A stretch of DNA of 64,000 bases from CAVVIG01 sp050249955 (GCA_050249955.1 JBFWPN010000001.1:868001-932000), one strand, 5' to 3'; counted from the first letter of the stretch, positions 24,403 through 34,179 are shown. Made by a program: numbers and translations. The notes: generated by a model from the sequence alone, not told the origin.

Positions 24403-26364
24403 GTGCGACGAGCACTTCTTGCGTGTTCAGCAGTTGTCGTGGCTGCGCTGGCTGCCGCCTGCGGCGGGGGCAGCACCCCGTCGAGCGAACCGGCTCCCGC
24501 CGCGGCCGTCACGCCGAGCGCCCCGGTCAACACCGACAAGAACGCCTACCCGGTCTTCGTCAATGTCGATGAAGGGGCCGATGCGGCGGTCCCGGCCGAT
24601 CAGGGCGGGAAGGGCTTCACCGGCGACGGCTGGGACACCAATACCGACTTCGACCTCATCGGCGACCCCCGCGCCGTGAAGGGCGGCCTGCTCCGCGAGT
24701 ACGTGCTCGACTTCCCCGGCACCCTTCGCCTGGAAGGCCCCGAGTCGAACACGGTCCTCAACTCGATGATCGGCTCCGGGGTCTACGAGACGCTGCTCGG
24801 CATCCACCCCACCAGCCTGGCCTACATCCCGGCGCTCGCCAGCCACTGGCAGATCTCGGCCGACAAGGGCACCTACCGCTTCCGCCTCAACCCGAACGCC
24901 CGCTGGTCCGACGGCCAGCCGGTCACCGCCGACGATGTGGTGGCGACCTGGGCGTTCAAGATGGACAAGGGGCTGCAGGATCCGAGCAACCAGATGGTGT
25001 TCGGCAAGTTCGACAAGCCGGTGGCCGAGAGCAAGTACATCGTCTCGGTGAAGAGCAAGGTGCAGAACTGGCGCAACTTCCTCTACTTCACGGGCATGCC
25101 AATCTACCCGGCGCACGTCCTGAAGACGGTCGACGGCGCCGCGTACCTCAAGGACTACAACTTCAAGCTGATGCCCGGCTCCGGCCCCTACACGCTCGAG
25201 GAAGCCGACGTCGTGAAGGGCAAGAGCGTCACGCTGCGCCGGCGCACCGACTACTGGGCCGAGAAGACCCGCCGCAACGTCGGCCTGAACAACTTCGACG
25301 AGATCCGGCAGGTCGTCGTCCGCGACCAGAAGCTCGCCTTCGAGATGTTCAAGAAGGGCGACCTGGACGACTACTACGTCAACGTCTCGCGCGAGTGGGT
25401 GGAGGAGATGAACTTCGACCGCGTCCAGCGCGGCCTCATCCAGAAGCGGAAGATCTTCAACGACAACCCGAGCGGGATCTCGGGCATCGCGCTCAACACG
25501 CGCAAGGCGCCCTTCTCGGACATCCGGGTGCGCAAGGCGCTCACGCTGCTGATGAACCGCGACGAGCTGATCAAGAGGCTCTTCTTCAACGAGTACGTCC
25601 CGCTGAACTCGTATTACGCCGGCGGCATCTACGAGAACCCCGACAACCCGAAGAATGCCTTCGACCAGCAGGCGGCGCTCGCGCTGCTGGCCGAGGCCGG
25701 CTGGAAGGACCGCGACGCGCAGGGGCGGCTCGTGAAGAACGGCCAGCCGCTCTCGCTCGAAGTCCTCTACGGCAACAAGGGGAACGAGAACTGGCTGACC
25801 GTGTACCAGGAAGCGCTGCGCAAGGTCGGCATCGGCCTCAACCTGCGCCTGGTCACGGGTGAAACCCTCTTCAAGCTGGTGATGGACCGGAACTTCGACA
25901 TGGTCAGCATGGCCTGGACCGGCCTGCTCTTCCCGAACCCGGAAACCTCGTTCGGCGGCGAGCTGGCCGACCAGCAGAACAACAACAACATCACCGGCTT
26001 CAAGGATGCGCGGGTCGATGCCCTGCTGAAGGAGTACGACCTCGAGTACGACCAGAAGAAGCGCGCCGCCATCATCCAGGAGATCGACGGCATCCTCGCC
26101 AACTCGTACCAGTACATCCTCGGTTGGGACGCGCCATTCCAGCGCATTGCCTACTGGAACAAGTTCGGGATGCCGGACGGGGTGCTGACCCGCATCGGCG
26201 ACTACCGCGACATCACCTCGACCTGGTGGGTCGATCCGCAGCGCGCCGAGGCCCTGCGGAAGGCGATGGGCGACAACGCCGTCAGCCTGCCGGTCGGCGA
26301 GACCGAGGTGCGCTACTGGCAACAGTTCGGTGAGCGCGAGAAGGCGGCCGCCCCGGCGAAATGA
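24403..26364 (+). CDS. Peptide ABC transporter substrate-binding lipoprotein (SBP family 5)
   Basis: 653 aa. A lipoprotein signal ends at Cys20 (LAAAC), then a family-5 solute-binding domain begins near residue 75. Typical motifs include HWQISADKGTYRFRLNPNARWSDGQPVTADD and IALNTRKAPFSDIRVRKAL. Its size and partner permeases resemble the YejA/microcin C and large oligopeptide-binding group. GTG 24403 has AAGGA 8 nt upstream. Its stop overlaps the first permease start (ATGA). Confidence 0.92.
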   Translation: MRRALLACSAVVVAALAAACGGGSTPSSEPAPAAAVTPSAPVNTDKNAYPVFVNVDEGADAAVPADQGGKGFTGDGWDTNTDFDLIGDPRAVKGGLLREYVLDFPGTLRLEGPESNTVLNSMIGSGVYETLLGIHPTSLAYIPALASHWQISADKGTYRFRLNPNARWSDGQPVTADDVVATWAFKMDKGLQDPSNQMVFGKFDKPVAESKYIVSVKSKVQNWRNFLYFTGMPIYPAHVLKTVDGAAYLKDYNFKLMPGSGPYTLEEADVVKGKSVTLRRRTDYWAEKTRRNVGLNNFDEIRQVVVRDQKLAFEMFKKGDLDDYYVNVSREWVEEMNFDRVQRGLIQKRKIFNDNPSGISGIALNTRKAPFSDIRVRKALTLLMNRDELIKRLFFNEYVPLNSYYAGGIYENPDNPKNAFDQQAALALLAEAGWKDRDAQGRLVKNGQPLSLEVLYGNKGNENWLTVYQEALRKVGIGLNLRLVTGETLFKLVMDRNFDMVSMAWTGLLFPNPETSFGGELADQQNNNNITGFKDARVDALLKEYDLEYDQKKRAAIIQEIDGILANSYQYILGWDAPFQRIAYWNKFGMPDGVLTRIGDYRDITSTWWVDPQRAEALRKAMGDNAVSLPVGETEVRYWQQFGEREKAAAPAK

Positions 26365-27407
26365 CCGCGTACTTCATCCGCCGCTTCCTGCTGATCATCC
26401 CGACCTTCCTCGGGATCACGCTGGCCGTCTTCGTGGTGATGCAGTTCGTGCCGGGAGGTCCGGTCGAGCGGCAGATCATGCGCTACCAGATGGCCGCGAT
26501 GACCGAGGGAGGCGGAGGCGGCGGGGCCGGTGCGTCCATCAGCGGGCGCGGCAGCATGGCGCTCCCGGAAGAGCAGATCGAGGAGATCCGCCGGTACTAC
26601 GGCTTCGACAAGCCGGTGCACATCCGCTACGCGACCTGGCTGTGGAACGTGCTCCATCTCGACCTGGGCAACTCGTACATCTACCAGGACCCGGTGTGGG
26701 ACGTGATCAAGTCCCGCTTCCCGATTTCCATCTTCCTGGGTCTCACGGGATTCCTCCTCAGCTACGTGGTCTGCATCCCGCTCGGCGTGATCAAGGCGGT
26801 GCGCCACGGTTCCACCTTCGACTTCCTCAGCAGCGTCATCGTCTTCCTCGGCTACGCCATCCCGGGCTGGGCGCTCGGGACGGCCCTGCTCGTGCTCTTC
26901 GGCGGCGGCAGCTTCTGGGACGTGTTCCCGCTCGGGGGCTTCCGGCCCGACAACTGGGAGTACCTGAGCGTGTGGGGCAAGATCACCGGGCAGCTGCACC
27001 ACATGACGCTGCCGGTCATCTGCTACATGATTGGCGCCTTCGCCACCGAGACCATCCTGACGAAGAACTCGCTCATGGAGAACCTCGGCCAGGACTACGT
27101 GCGCACGGCATTCGCCAAGGGGCTCAGCGAGCGCCGCGTGATCTTCGTGCATGCCCTGCGCAACTCGCTCATCCCGCTGGTCACCGGCCTCGGGCATGCC
27201 ATCAGCCTGATTCTCGCCGGGTCGTTCCTCATCGAGCGGGTCTTCAACATCGACGGCATGGGCTACCTGGGCTACACGGCCATCCTGCAGCGCGACTACC
27301 CGGTCGCGCTCGGCATCCTCGTGATCAGCAGCCTGCTGATGCTCATCGGCAACATCCTGTCCGACATCATCTACGCGCTGGTCGACCCGCGCATCCGCTT
27401 CCAATGA
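26361..27407 (+). CDS. Peptide ABC transporter permease (YejB/OppB-like)
   Basis: 348 aa, about six TM helices, beginning MTAYFIRRFLLIIPTFLGIT, the hallmark of OppB/DppB/YejB permeases. The ATPase-coupling EAA loop is visible as FAKGLSERRVIFVHALRNSL. A Gly-rich insert (GGGGGGAGAS) lies in the first periplasmic loop, as in YejB-type proteins. It is coupled to genes on both sides by ATGA. Confidence 0.92.
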   Translation: MTAYFIRRFLLIIPTFLGITLAVFVVMQFVPGGPVERQIMRYQMAAMTEGGGGGGAGASISGRGSMALPEEQIEEIRRYYGFDKPVHIRYATWLWNVLHLDLGNSYIYQDPVWDVIKSRFPISIFLGLTGFLLSYVVCIPLGVIKAVRHGSTFDFLSSVIVFLGYAIPGWALGTALLVLFGGGSFWDVFPLGGFRPDNWEYLSVWGKITGQLHHMTLPVICYMIGAFATETILTKNSLMENLGQDYVRTAFAKGLSERRVIFVHALRNSLIPLVTGLGHAISLILAGSFLIERVFNIDGMGYLGYTAILQRDYPVALGILVISSLLMLIGNILSDIIYALVDPRIRFQ

Positions 27408-28477
27408 GCCGGTCCGAGTCCATCTTCAGGAAGCGCCTGCGGAAGTTCCGCCGGCTCAAGCGCGGCTACTACTCGTTCCTGCTCGTGGCCGGGCTGTATC
27501 TCCTGTCCTTCGCGCTGCCGCTCATCGCCAACAGCAAGGCGATCATCGTCCACTACGACGGCCAGTACTTCTTCCCCGTCGGCTCGTACCACGCGGCAAC
27601 CGACTTCGGCATCCAGGCGATCGGCGAAGCCGACTACCGCGAGGTGAAGAAGCACTTCGAGGCCGAGGGCAAGGGGAACTGGGTCCTGATGCCGCCCATC
27701 CCGTTCGGGCCGAACGAGGCACTGCTGGACGACTCGGGAAGTCCACCGAACCCGCCCTCGTGGTCGCACCTGATGGGGACCGACGACCGCGGACGCGACG
27801 TCCTGGTGCGGCTCGCGTACGGCTTCAACATCTCGATGACCTTCGCGATCGTCGTCACGCTCTTCGGCGAAGGGCTCGGCATCGCCATCGGCGCCATGCT
27901 CGGCTACTTCGGCGGGAAGCTCGACATCCTTGGCCAGCGCGGCATCGAGATCTGGTCGTCGCTGCCGTTCCTCTACACGATCATCATCATCAGCTCGGTG
28001 GTCGTGCCGGTCTACCTGCCCGGCCACTCGCAGCTCGCGCAGCCGTCGTTCTGGCTGCTGGTGGTGATCATGTCCGCGTTCAACTGGATGGGCATCACCT
28101 ACTACGTCCGCGGCGAGTTCTACCGCGAGAAGGTGAAGGACTACGTGGGAGCGGCCATGGCTGCCGGCGTCTCCGACTCCGGCATCATCTTCAGCCACAT
28201 CCTCCCCAACGCCCTCACGCCGGTCGTCTCCTTCACCCCGTTCGTCATCGTCGCCAACATCGGCTCGCTCGTGGCGCTCGACTTCCTGGGCTTCGGCCTG
28301 CCGGCGCCCACCCCGAGCTGGGGCGAGCTGATCGGCCAGGGGATGGAGAACCTCACCAAGTGGTGGCTGGTCTTCTACCCGAATGGGGTCCTCTTCGTCA
28401 CGCTGCTGCTCGTGGTCTTCATCGGCGAAGCCGTGCGTGAGGCCTTCGACCCGCGCGAGTACTCACGACTCCGATGA
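27404..28477 (+). CDS. Peptide ABC transporter permease (YejE/OppC-like)
   Basis: 357 aa. After TM1 (FLLVAGLYLLSFALPLIA) there is a periplasmic segment of about 100 residues before HLMGTDDRGRDVLVRLAYG, the usual OppC/YejE entry to the transport core. The enlarged loop is characteristic of the YejE branch. The EAA-like loop is AAMAAGVSDSGIIFSHILPNA. Starts and stops overlap its neighbours by 4 nt. Confidence 0.92.
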   Translation: MSRSESIFRKRLRKFRRLKRGYYSFLLVAGLYLLSFALPLIANSKAIIVHYDGQYFFPVGSYHAATDFGIQAIGEADYREVKKHFEAEGKGNWVLMPPIPFGPNEALLDDSGSPPNPPSWSHLMGTDDRGRDVLVRLAYGFNISMTFAIVVTLFGEGLGIAIGAMLGYFGGKLDILGQRGIEIWSSLPFLYTIIIISSVVVPVYLPGHSQLAQPSFWLLVVIMSAFNWMGITYYVRGEFYREKVKDYVGAAMAAGVSDSGIIFSHILPNALTPVVSFTPFVIVANIGSLVALDFLGFGLPAPTPSWGELIGQGMENLTKWWLVFYPNGVLFVTLLLVVFIGEAVREAFDPREYSRLR

Positions 28478-29469
28478 CGACGCCCTCCGTGCCCGAGACG
28501 CTCCTGTCGATCCGCGGCCTGCGGACCTACTTCGACACCGAAGCCGGTGTGGCCAAGGCGGTGGACGGCGTCGACCTCGACATCCGCAAGGGCGAAGTGC
28601 TGGGCCTGGTGGGCGAGTCCGGTTCCGGCAAGAGCGTCACCGCCCTGTCGGTGCTGCGCCTCATCCCCAGCCCGCCCGGGCGCATCGTCGCCGGAGCGAT
28701 CACCTTCAAGGGGCGCGACCTGCTCGGCATCTCGTGGGAGGACATCCGCAAGGTCCGCGGCAGCGAGATCAGCATGATCTTCCAGGAGCCGATGACCTCC
28801 CTGAACCCGGTCTTCACGATCGGGATGCAGGTGACCGAGGTGATCCTCCAGCACGAGCCGGTGTCCCAGGAGGAGGCGAACCGGCGGGCGGTGGCCATCC
28901 TCACCGAGGTCGGCATCCCCGACGCCGCCCGGCGCATGACCCAGTACCCCCATCACCTCTCCGGCGGCATGCGCCAGCGGGTGATGATCGCGATGGCGCT
29001 CGTCCTGAACCCCGACCTGCTCATCGCCGACGAGCCGACGACGGCACTGGACGTGACCATCCAGGCGCAGATCCTCGACCTGATGCTGCAGCTGAAGGCG
29101 AGGCGCCCGGGCGCGGCGATCCTGATCATCACGCACAACCTGTCGGTCGTGGCCGAGACCTGCGACCGCGTGGCGGTGATGTACGGCGGGAAGATCCAGG
29201 AGGTTGCGCCGGTGACGCGCCTCTTCGAGAACCCGCTGCATCCCTACACGCAGGGGCTGATCGGCTCCATCCCACGCGTGGACGGCGAGCGGGCGAAGCG
29301 CCTCAACGTGATTCCCGGCACCGTGCCGAGCATCCTCGACATGCCGGCCGGCTGCAAGTTCGTCACGCGCTGTCCGCACCGCTTCGAGCCGTGTGCCGAC
29401 ATCGAGCCTCCGCTCATCGAGGTGGAACCCGACCACTTCGTGCGCTGCCACCTGTACCCGACACGCTGA
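28474..29469 (+). CDS. Peptide ABC transporter ATPase, OppD/DppD type
   Basis: 331 aa with Walker A GESGSGKS (47-54), signature LSGGMRQRV, Walker B LLIADEPTTALD and a C-terminal oligopeptide-type extension holding Cys residues (CKFVTRCPHRFEPC) that may bind an iron-sulfur cluster, as known for DppD/OppD-type ATPases. It is coupled to the upstream permease (ATGA). Confidence 0.94.
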   Translation: MTTPSVPETLLSIRGLRTYFDTEAGVAKAVDGVDLDIRKGEVLGLVGESGSGKSVTALSVLRLIPSPPGRIVAGAITFKGRDLLGISWEDIRKVRGSEISMIFQEPMTSLNPVFTIGMQVTEVILQHEPVSQEEANRRAVAILTEVGIPDAARRMTQYPHHLSGGMRQRVMIAMALVLNPDLLIADEPTTALDVTIQAQILDLMLQLKARRPGAAILIITHNLSVVAETCDRVAVMYGGKIQEVAPVTRLFENPLHPYTQGLIGSIPRVDGERAKRLNVIPGTVPSILDMPAGCKFVTRCPHRFEPCADIEPPLIEVEPDHFVRCHLYPTR

Positions 29470-29470
29470 C

Positions 29471-30478
29471 ATGAGCACCCCGCAGGACGTCATCCTCGAA
29501 GTCGAGAACCTGAGCGTGCGCTTCCCCGTCACGGGGGGTGTCCTGCTGCGCCGCATCGGCGAGGTGCGGGCCGTGGACCGGGTGTCGTTCACGATCGGTC
29601 GCGGCGAGACGCTCGGCCTCGTGGGCGAGTCGGGCTGCGGCAAGACCACCGTCGGCCGCGCCATCGTCAACATCCTCTCGGCGATGGCCTACGGCGTCGA
29701 GGTGACGGGCCGGATCGTCTACCACCACTCGTCTGGCCCCGTGGACCTCGCGACGCTCACGCGCAAGGGGATGCGCCCCTACCGGTCCGACATCCAGATG
29801 GTGTTCCAGGACCCGTACGCCTCGCTGAACCCGCGCAAGACGGTCAACCAGATCGTGGCCGAGCCGCTGGCCATCCACTCGAAGGGATCCAAGGCGGAGC
29901 ACCTGGAACGGGTCGCCTGGCTGCTGCAGAAGGTGGGGCTCTCCGCCGAGCAGGGGAACCGCTACCCGCACGAGTTCTCGGGCGGACAGCGCCAGCGCAT
30001 CGGCATCGCGCGCGCACTCGCGACCAACCCGAAGCTGGTGATCGCGGACGAACCGGTCAGCGCGCTCGACGTGTCGGTCCAGGCCCAGGTGATCAACCTG
30101 ATGCAGGACCTGCAGGAGGAGTTCGGGCTGTCCTACCTGTTCATCGCCCACGATCTCTCGGTGGTCCGGCACATCTCGAACCGCATTGCCGTCATGTACC
30201 TCGGGCACATCGTCGAGATGGGTGACGGCGAGACGATCTACCGGTCGCCGCTGCACCCCTACTCGCGGGCGCTCCTCGCATCGGCCCCGCGCCCCGACCC
30301 GGGTGCGAAGCGGGTCCGGCAGGCAAAGCTCGTGGGCGACATCCCCTCGCCCATGAACAAGCCTTCGGGCTGTCCCTTCCGTACGCGCTGCCCCATCGCG
30401 AAGGACAGCTGCGCGGCGGAGGTGCCCCCGCTGCAGTTCCGTGACGGCCGGTTCGTCGCCTGCCCGTTCGTGGAGTGA
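29471..30478 (+). CDS. Peptide ABC transporter ATPase, OppF/DppF type
   Basis: 335 aa with Walker A GESGCGKT (52-59), FSGGQRQRIGIARALA signature, Walker B LVIADEPVSALD, and the Cys-bearing OppF-type C terminus (GCPFRTRCPIAKDSC). ATG 29471 sits one base after the upstream stop. It completes a five-gene importer: binding protein, two permeases, two ATPases. Confidence 0.94.
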   Translation: MSTPQDVILEVENLSVRFPVTGGVLLRRIGEVRAVDRVSFTIGRGETLGLVGESGCGKTTVGRAIVNILSAMAYGVEVTGRIVYHHSSGPVDLATLTRKGMRPYRSDIQMVFQDPYASLNPRKTVNQIVAEPLAIHSKGSKAEHLERVAWLLQKVGLSAEQGNRYPHEFSGGQRQRIGIARALATNPKLVIADEPVSALDVSVQAQVINLMQDLQEEFGLSYLFIAHDLSVVRHISNRIAVMYLGHIVEMGDGETIYRSPLHPYSRALLASAPRPDPGAKRVRQAKLVGDIPSPMNKPSGCPFRTRCPIAKDSCAAEVPPLQFRDGRFVACPFVE

Positions 30479-30491
30479 ACGGTCCCAGGCG

Positions 30492-31175
30492 TCAGTTCGC
30501 GAAGCCGTACCCGAACAGCGCAATCTCCTCGGCGTAGACCCGTGCCACCAGGCCGCGCGTCCGGTTGTCGTACGCGTCGCGGTAGTCCGGCTTGTCCATC
30601 CGCATCAGGTGCGGCAGCGGCGTCGCAATGGCGAGCCGATGGGCAATCTCCGCGAAGTCGCGGTCGAGGGTCTCGAAGCGCCCGATGAAGTCCACGCCGA
30701 TGCGGCCGTCGAAGCCGCGGATCCAGTCGAGCTGCGGCCGCAGCATGCCCCGTCCAGCCTGGCGGTCGAGGAAGCGGCCGAGCGAGACCGGTTCAGTGAG
30801 CCCGTACGACGGCCAGTGCTGGCGGTCCTGCATGACGTTCGCCCACCAGGAGTGCGCCCGCGCCCACGGGTTGCGCACGACGGTGAACTTCAGGTACGCC
30901 GCGAACTGTCCGGCCGTCACCCGCAGGTCGTTCGCCGGGTTCGCACTGGGCGGTGCCAGCCGCCGATGGTGCAGCCGGGCGAAGGCGTGCCGAAGGTTGT
31001 CCCGGCCGTTCACGGCGCGCGAGAATGGGAAGGGCTCCTCCAGCATCCGAAGGCTGCGGTGGTCCTGCGCCTCGCGTCCCGCATACCCGTCCAGGTGCCC
31101 GAGCACCGACTCGATGCTCGTGCCGGCGCACTTCGGGATGTGGATGAAGATGCAGCGATGCTGGTGCGACACCAT
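30492..31175 (-). CDS. Sulfotransferase family protein
   Basis: 227 aa. The PAPS-binding 5'-phosphosulfate loop HIPKCAGTSIE lies at residues 11-21 and the 3'-phosphate motif FTVVRNPWARAHSWW near 95, as in the Sulfotransfer_2 group. It would transfer sulfate from PAPS to a carbohydrate or other acceptor, which cannot be named. It is convergent with the ABC operon, 13 bp apart, and divergent from the M28 peptidase. Confidence 0.88.
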   Translation of the reverse strand: MVSHQHRCIFIHIPKCAGTSIESVLGHLDGYAGREAQDHRSLRMLEEPFPFSRAVNGRDNLRHAFARLHHRRLAPPSANPANDLRVTAGQFAAYLKFTVVRNPWARAHSWWANVMQDRQHWPSYGLTEPVSLGRFLDRQAGRGMLRPQLDWIRGFDGRIGVDFIGRFETLDRDFAEIAHRLAIATPLPHLMRMDKPDYRDAYDNRTRGLVARVYAEEIALFGYGFAN

Positions 31176-31237
31176 CGGCGCAGCCGATCATAGACGTTCG
31201 TGGTGACGAACGGTGCCGGAACGGCCGCGCACCCACG

Positions 31238-31243
31238 CATACT
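31238..31243 (+). promoter_or_regulatory. CATACT, leaderless spacing
   Basis: CATACT ends 7 nt before ATG 31251 of the M28 peptidase; no Shine-Dalgarno is visible. Confidence 0.42.
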
Positions 31244-31250
31244 TGCATCC

Positions 31251-32876
31251 ATGACACGGAAGATCCTTGCAGCCGCCGCCGCGGTGGCCGTTGCCGCCAG
31301 CCTCCACGCGCAGGGGCAGGCGGCGTTCAGCGCCGACCGGTTCCGCGCCCATGTCGCCTTCCTCGCCGACGACCTGCTCGAGGGACGCGAGGCGGGCACG
31401 CGAGGGCACGAGATCGCGGCCCGATACGTCGCCACGCAGTTCGAGCTGCTCGGCGTGAAGCCGGGGGCTGCCGGACGCTCGTACTTCCAGCCGGTGAACC
31501 TGCTCGAGGTGGCACACACCGGCCGGGCACCGACCCTGACGATCAAGACGCCCGAGGGGAGGCACCGCCTGCGACATACCGTGGACGCGCTCATCGGCGG
31601 AGCCCCGGACGGCGGGACCGCGCGGGTGAACGGACAGACGGTGTTCGTCGGCTACGGCGTCACCGACCCGGTCCTCGGGATCGACGACTACGCCGGGCTC
31701 GACGTACGCGGGAAGGTGGTGGTGGCGCTGGCGGCCCCGGCGCCAGGCATCGACAGTGAGATTGCCGCGCACCTGATGAGCGTGCAGCGGCGCACCGCCG
31801 CCCGCCACGGAGCGGTCGGCTTCATCGGCATCCAGACACGGGCCGCCGAGAAGGCCCGTCCCTTCGACGCGCTCATGAGGCTGGCAGATGGGCCGGCCAC
31901 CAGCTGGGAGCGAGCGGATGGACAGCCGGGCGACGGCTCCGGCATGAAGGCCGGTGCGCTCGTTGGCCCCAGGGCTGCCCCGCGGCTCTTCGAGGGAGCT
32001 CCGCGTACGCTGAACGACGTCCTGGACGAGGCAGACCGGGCCGGCGCACGGCCCGCCGGCTTCGCCCTGAAGAGCACGGTCGAGCTCAGCGTCACGACAG
32101 CCGTGCGCCGATACGCCAGCCCGGATGTCGTGGGCCTCATCGAAGGGACCGACCCGGTGCTGCGCAACGAGTACGTCGTGCTGATGGCGCACGCGGACCA
32201 CATCGGCGTGAACCGGTCGGGCAGCGGCGACCGGATCAACAACGGCGCGCTCGACAACGCGGCTGGCATCGCCACCCTGCTCGAAGTGGCACGCACTTTC
32301 GCCACATCCACCCAGCGCCCACGCCGGTCGATCCTCCTCGTCGCCAATACGGCCGAAGAGAAGGGTCTCCTCGGAGCCGAGGCGTTCGCCAACAATCCGC
32401 CCGTCCCGATCGAGCGCATCGTCGCCGCGGTGGACCTGGACATGCCGTTGTTGCTCTACGACTTCACCGACGTGGTGGCCTATGGCGGCAGCCACTCCAC
32501 GCTCGACCGGGCCTTCCGTGCCGCAGGGGCGGAGATGGGCATCACGCTCTCGCCTGACCCGATGCCGGAGCAGACGATCTTCGTGCGGTCGGACCACTAC
32601 GCGATGGCCAAGGCGGGCGTACCGGCGGTGATGCTGGCCACGGGGATGGCGAACGGCGGGGACAAGGCGTGGGCGAGCTTCCTGAGCACGCAGTACCACC
32701 AGCCGAGCGACGACCTCACGCTCCCGATCCACTGGAACGCCGGGGCGAAGTTCGCGGAGCTGAACTACCGCGCGATACGGATCCTGGCCGATTCCCAGGA
32801 ACCGGCGCGCTGGTACGAGGGCGACTACTTCGGGCGCGTGTTCGCGCCGAAGGCGGCGAAGGCACCACGGCCGTAG
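31251..32876 (+). CDS. Secreted M28-family zinc metallopeptidase
   Basis: 541 aa. A signal peptide (residues 1-20, ending AAASLHAQ) is followed by an N-terminal region, a PA-like insert (about 95-260) and the M28 peptidase domain. Zinc ligands are visible in AHADHIG (H314, D316), ALDNAAG, EEKGLLGAEAF (catalytic Glu) and YHQPSDD near the end. These enzymes are exported aminopeptidases. ATG 31251 is supported by the signal peptide and by the -10 box placement. Confidence 0.9.
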   Translation: MTRKILAAAAAVAVAASLHAQGQAAFSADRFRAHVAFLADDLLEGREAGTRGHEIAARYVATQFELLGVKPGAAGRSYFQPVNLLEVAHTGRAPTLTIKTPEGRHRLRHTVDALIGGAPDGGTARVNGQTVFVGYGVTDPVLGIDDYAGLDVRGKVVVALAAPAPGIDSEIAAHLMSVQRRTAARHGAVGFIGIQTRAAEKARPFDALMRLADGPATSWERADGQPGDGSGMKAGALVGPRAAPRLFEGAPRTLNDVLDEADRAGARPAGFALKSTVELSVTTAVRRYASPDVVGLIEGTDPVLRNEYVVLMAHADHIGVNRSGSGDRINNGALDNAAGIATLLEVARTFATSTQRPRRSILLVANTAEEKGLLGAEAFANNPPVPIERIVAAVDLDMPLLLYDFTDVVAYGGSHSTLDRAFRAAGAEMGITLSPDPMPEQTIFVRSDHYAMAKAGVPAVMLATGMANGGDKAWASFLSTQYHQPSDDLTLPIHWNAGAKFAELNYRAIRILADSQEPARWYEGDYFGRVFAPKAAKAPRP

Positions 32877-33824
32877 TCAGGCTGCTTCGGTCGACGGGCC
32901 GGATCCGACGCGCGCCTCGTGGGCCGGGCTGGTCACCGCCAGCGTTTCCGCGCCCAGGAACACGAACGCAATCCAGATCGCGTCAGCCAGCAGCAGGTGC
33001 AGGAGCTGCAACCACACTGGCGCGAGCAGGGCGACGTTCACCGCGCCGGCCGTCAGCTGCAGCGCCAGCAGCCAGGTCAGCGTGCGGGCGAGCGAGCGGG
33101 CCCGCAGGTTGCGCCCCGCAATCTTCCAGACAGAGGTCGCCAGGTACAGCGACACCATCACGGCCAGGATCGGATGGATCGTCCGCAGCCGGATCAGGAA
33201 GTGCGAGGTGGCCGAGAGGTCCGCCCGCAGCCCTTCGCCGAGCGATCCGGCCGGAAAGAGGGTGTCGCCCAGCGCCGTGATGGCCCCCGCCACACTGACG
33301 ATGAGCAGGGCGGCAGCGCCGAAGGCAAGCGGAGCCGTGCCGACGACGCCCGCACCCACGCGCAGGTGTGACCCACCCGAGGCCCAGTGCACGCTCAGCG
33401 TGAGCGCGGCCAGCAGCAGGAAGGTATTGAGCAGGTGCGCCGCCACCGCAAACGCCCTCGCCGCGCTCGCGTCGTCGGCCACGAGCTGGAAGAGCACGAG
33501 GCCGGCACCAAGGGCCGCTTCGGACAGCATGAACCCCAGGGAGAGCCCCGCGCCGAGCCGGACCGGGGAGCCGGGCGCCGCCACCCGGCGAGCCCAGAAG
33601 AAGAGCACGACCACCGAGATGAGCGCGAGGCCGCTCGTGGCCCGGTGGGAGAACTCGACCAGCATCTCGACCGACTCGGGCCGTGCCAGCACCTCGCCGT
33701 TGCAGAGGGGCCAGTGCGCACCGCAGCCGGCGCCGGAGCCGGTGGCCCGCACGTAGGCACCCCAGGCGATGACGGCAAGGTTGTAGATCAGGACAACCCA
33801 GGTATAGCGGGCAAGGCGAGCCAT
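32877..33824 (-). CDS. ctaA: Heme A synthase
   Basis: 315 aa with eight hydrophobic helices and the COX15/CtaA signature: GAYVRATGSGAGCGAHWPLCNG in the first loop (two Cys) and conserved helix-end His residues (EFSHRATSG, AAHLLNTFL, RTIHPILA, LLHLLLADAIW). It oxidises heme O to heme A for cytochrome oxidase in the inner membrane. No oxidase gene is in the window. ATG 33824 is chosen; TAGGAT ends 7 nt upstream. Confidence 0.93.
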   Translation of the reverse strand: MARLARYTWVVLIYNLAVIAWGAYVRATGSGAGCGAHWPLCNGEVLARPESVEMLVEFSHRATSGLALISVVVLFFWARRVAAPGSPVRLGAGLSLGFMLSEAALGAGLVLFQLVADDASAARAFAVAAHLLNTFLLLAALTLSVHWASGGSHLRVGAGVVGTAPLAFGAAALLIVSVAGAITALGDTLFPAGSLGEGLRADLSATSHFLIRLRTIHPILAVMVSLYLATSVWKIAGRNLRARSLARTLTWLLALQLTAGAVNVALLAPVWLQLLHLLLADAIWIAFVFLGAETLAVTSPAHEARVGSGPSTEAA

Positions 33825-33831
33825 CGGATCG

Positions 33832-33837
33832 ATCCTA
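33832..33837 (-). promoter_or_regulatory. TAGGAT, leaderless spacing (ctaA)
   Basis: On the minus strand TAGGAT, then 7 nt, then ATG 33824. It begins inside the 3' end of the 33835-34179 gene, overlapping its stop codon. Confidence 0.45.
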
Positions 33838-34179
33838 GACCATCTCCTCCACCACGGAGGTGCCGCTGCCCTCGCCACCTTCGGTCCAGCTCCAGGATTC
33901 GTGGAGCCGCAGCCGGCCGTCCGGGAGGACTTCCGGCGTCGAGAGGCAGCGACCTGCCCGGAGCTGGCCCGTGACGCTGACCTGCTGGTAGCGCATCTCG
34001 AGCCGTCCGCGCGCGTCCACCGTGGCGATCAGGGTGCCGAACGCGACGCCCCCGCCGTCGTAGGTGGCCCACACGACGGCGCCCCGCTGGTGGTAGTGGA
34101 ACGTGGTGTCGGTCGTGACGTCGCCCGTGTCCACGTTGGACACGGCGCGAAAGCGGCGATTGTCGTAGTCGATGATCAC
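33835..34179 (-). CDS. Conserved hypothetical (often labelled N-acetylglutamate synthase)
   Basis: 114 aa, beta-rich: NRRFRAVSNVDTGDV, TTFHYHQRGAVVWATY, FGTLIATVDARGRLEMRYQ and GRLRLHESWSW match a widespread small family whose database label of N-acetylglutamate synthase lacks a GNAT fold and is doubtful. GTG 34179 is preceded by TAACAT with 8 nt between, again leaderless-like. Confidence 0.8.
   Translation of the reverse strand: MIIDYDNRRFRAVSNVDTGDVTTDTTFHYHQRGAVVWATYDGGGVAFGTLIATVDARGRLEMRYQQVSVTGQLRAGRCLSTPEVLPDGRLRLHESWSWTEGGEGSGTSVVEEMV

Noticed and set aside
33835..34179. N-acetylglutamate synthase activity for the 114-aa protein
   Set aside because: The protein matches a family that carries this label in databases, but no GNAT acetyl-CoA-binding motif is present.
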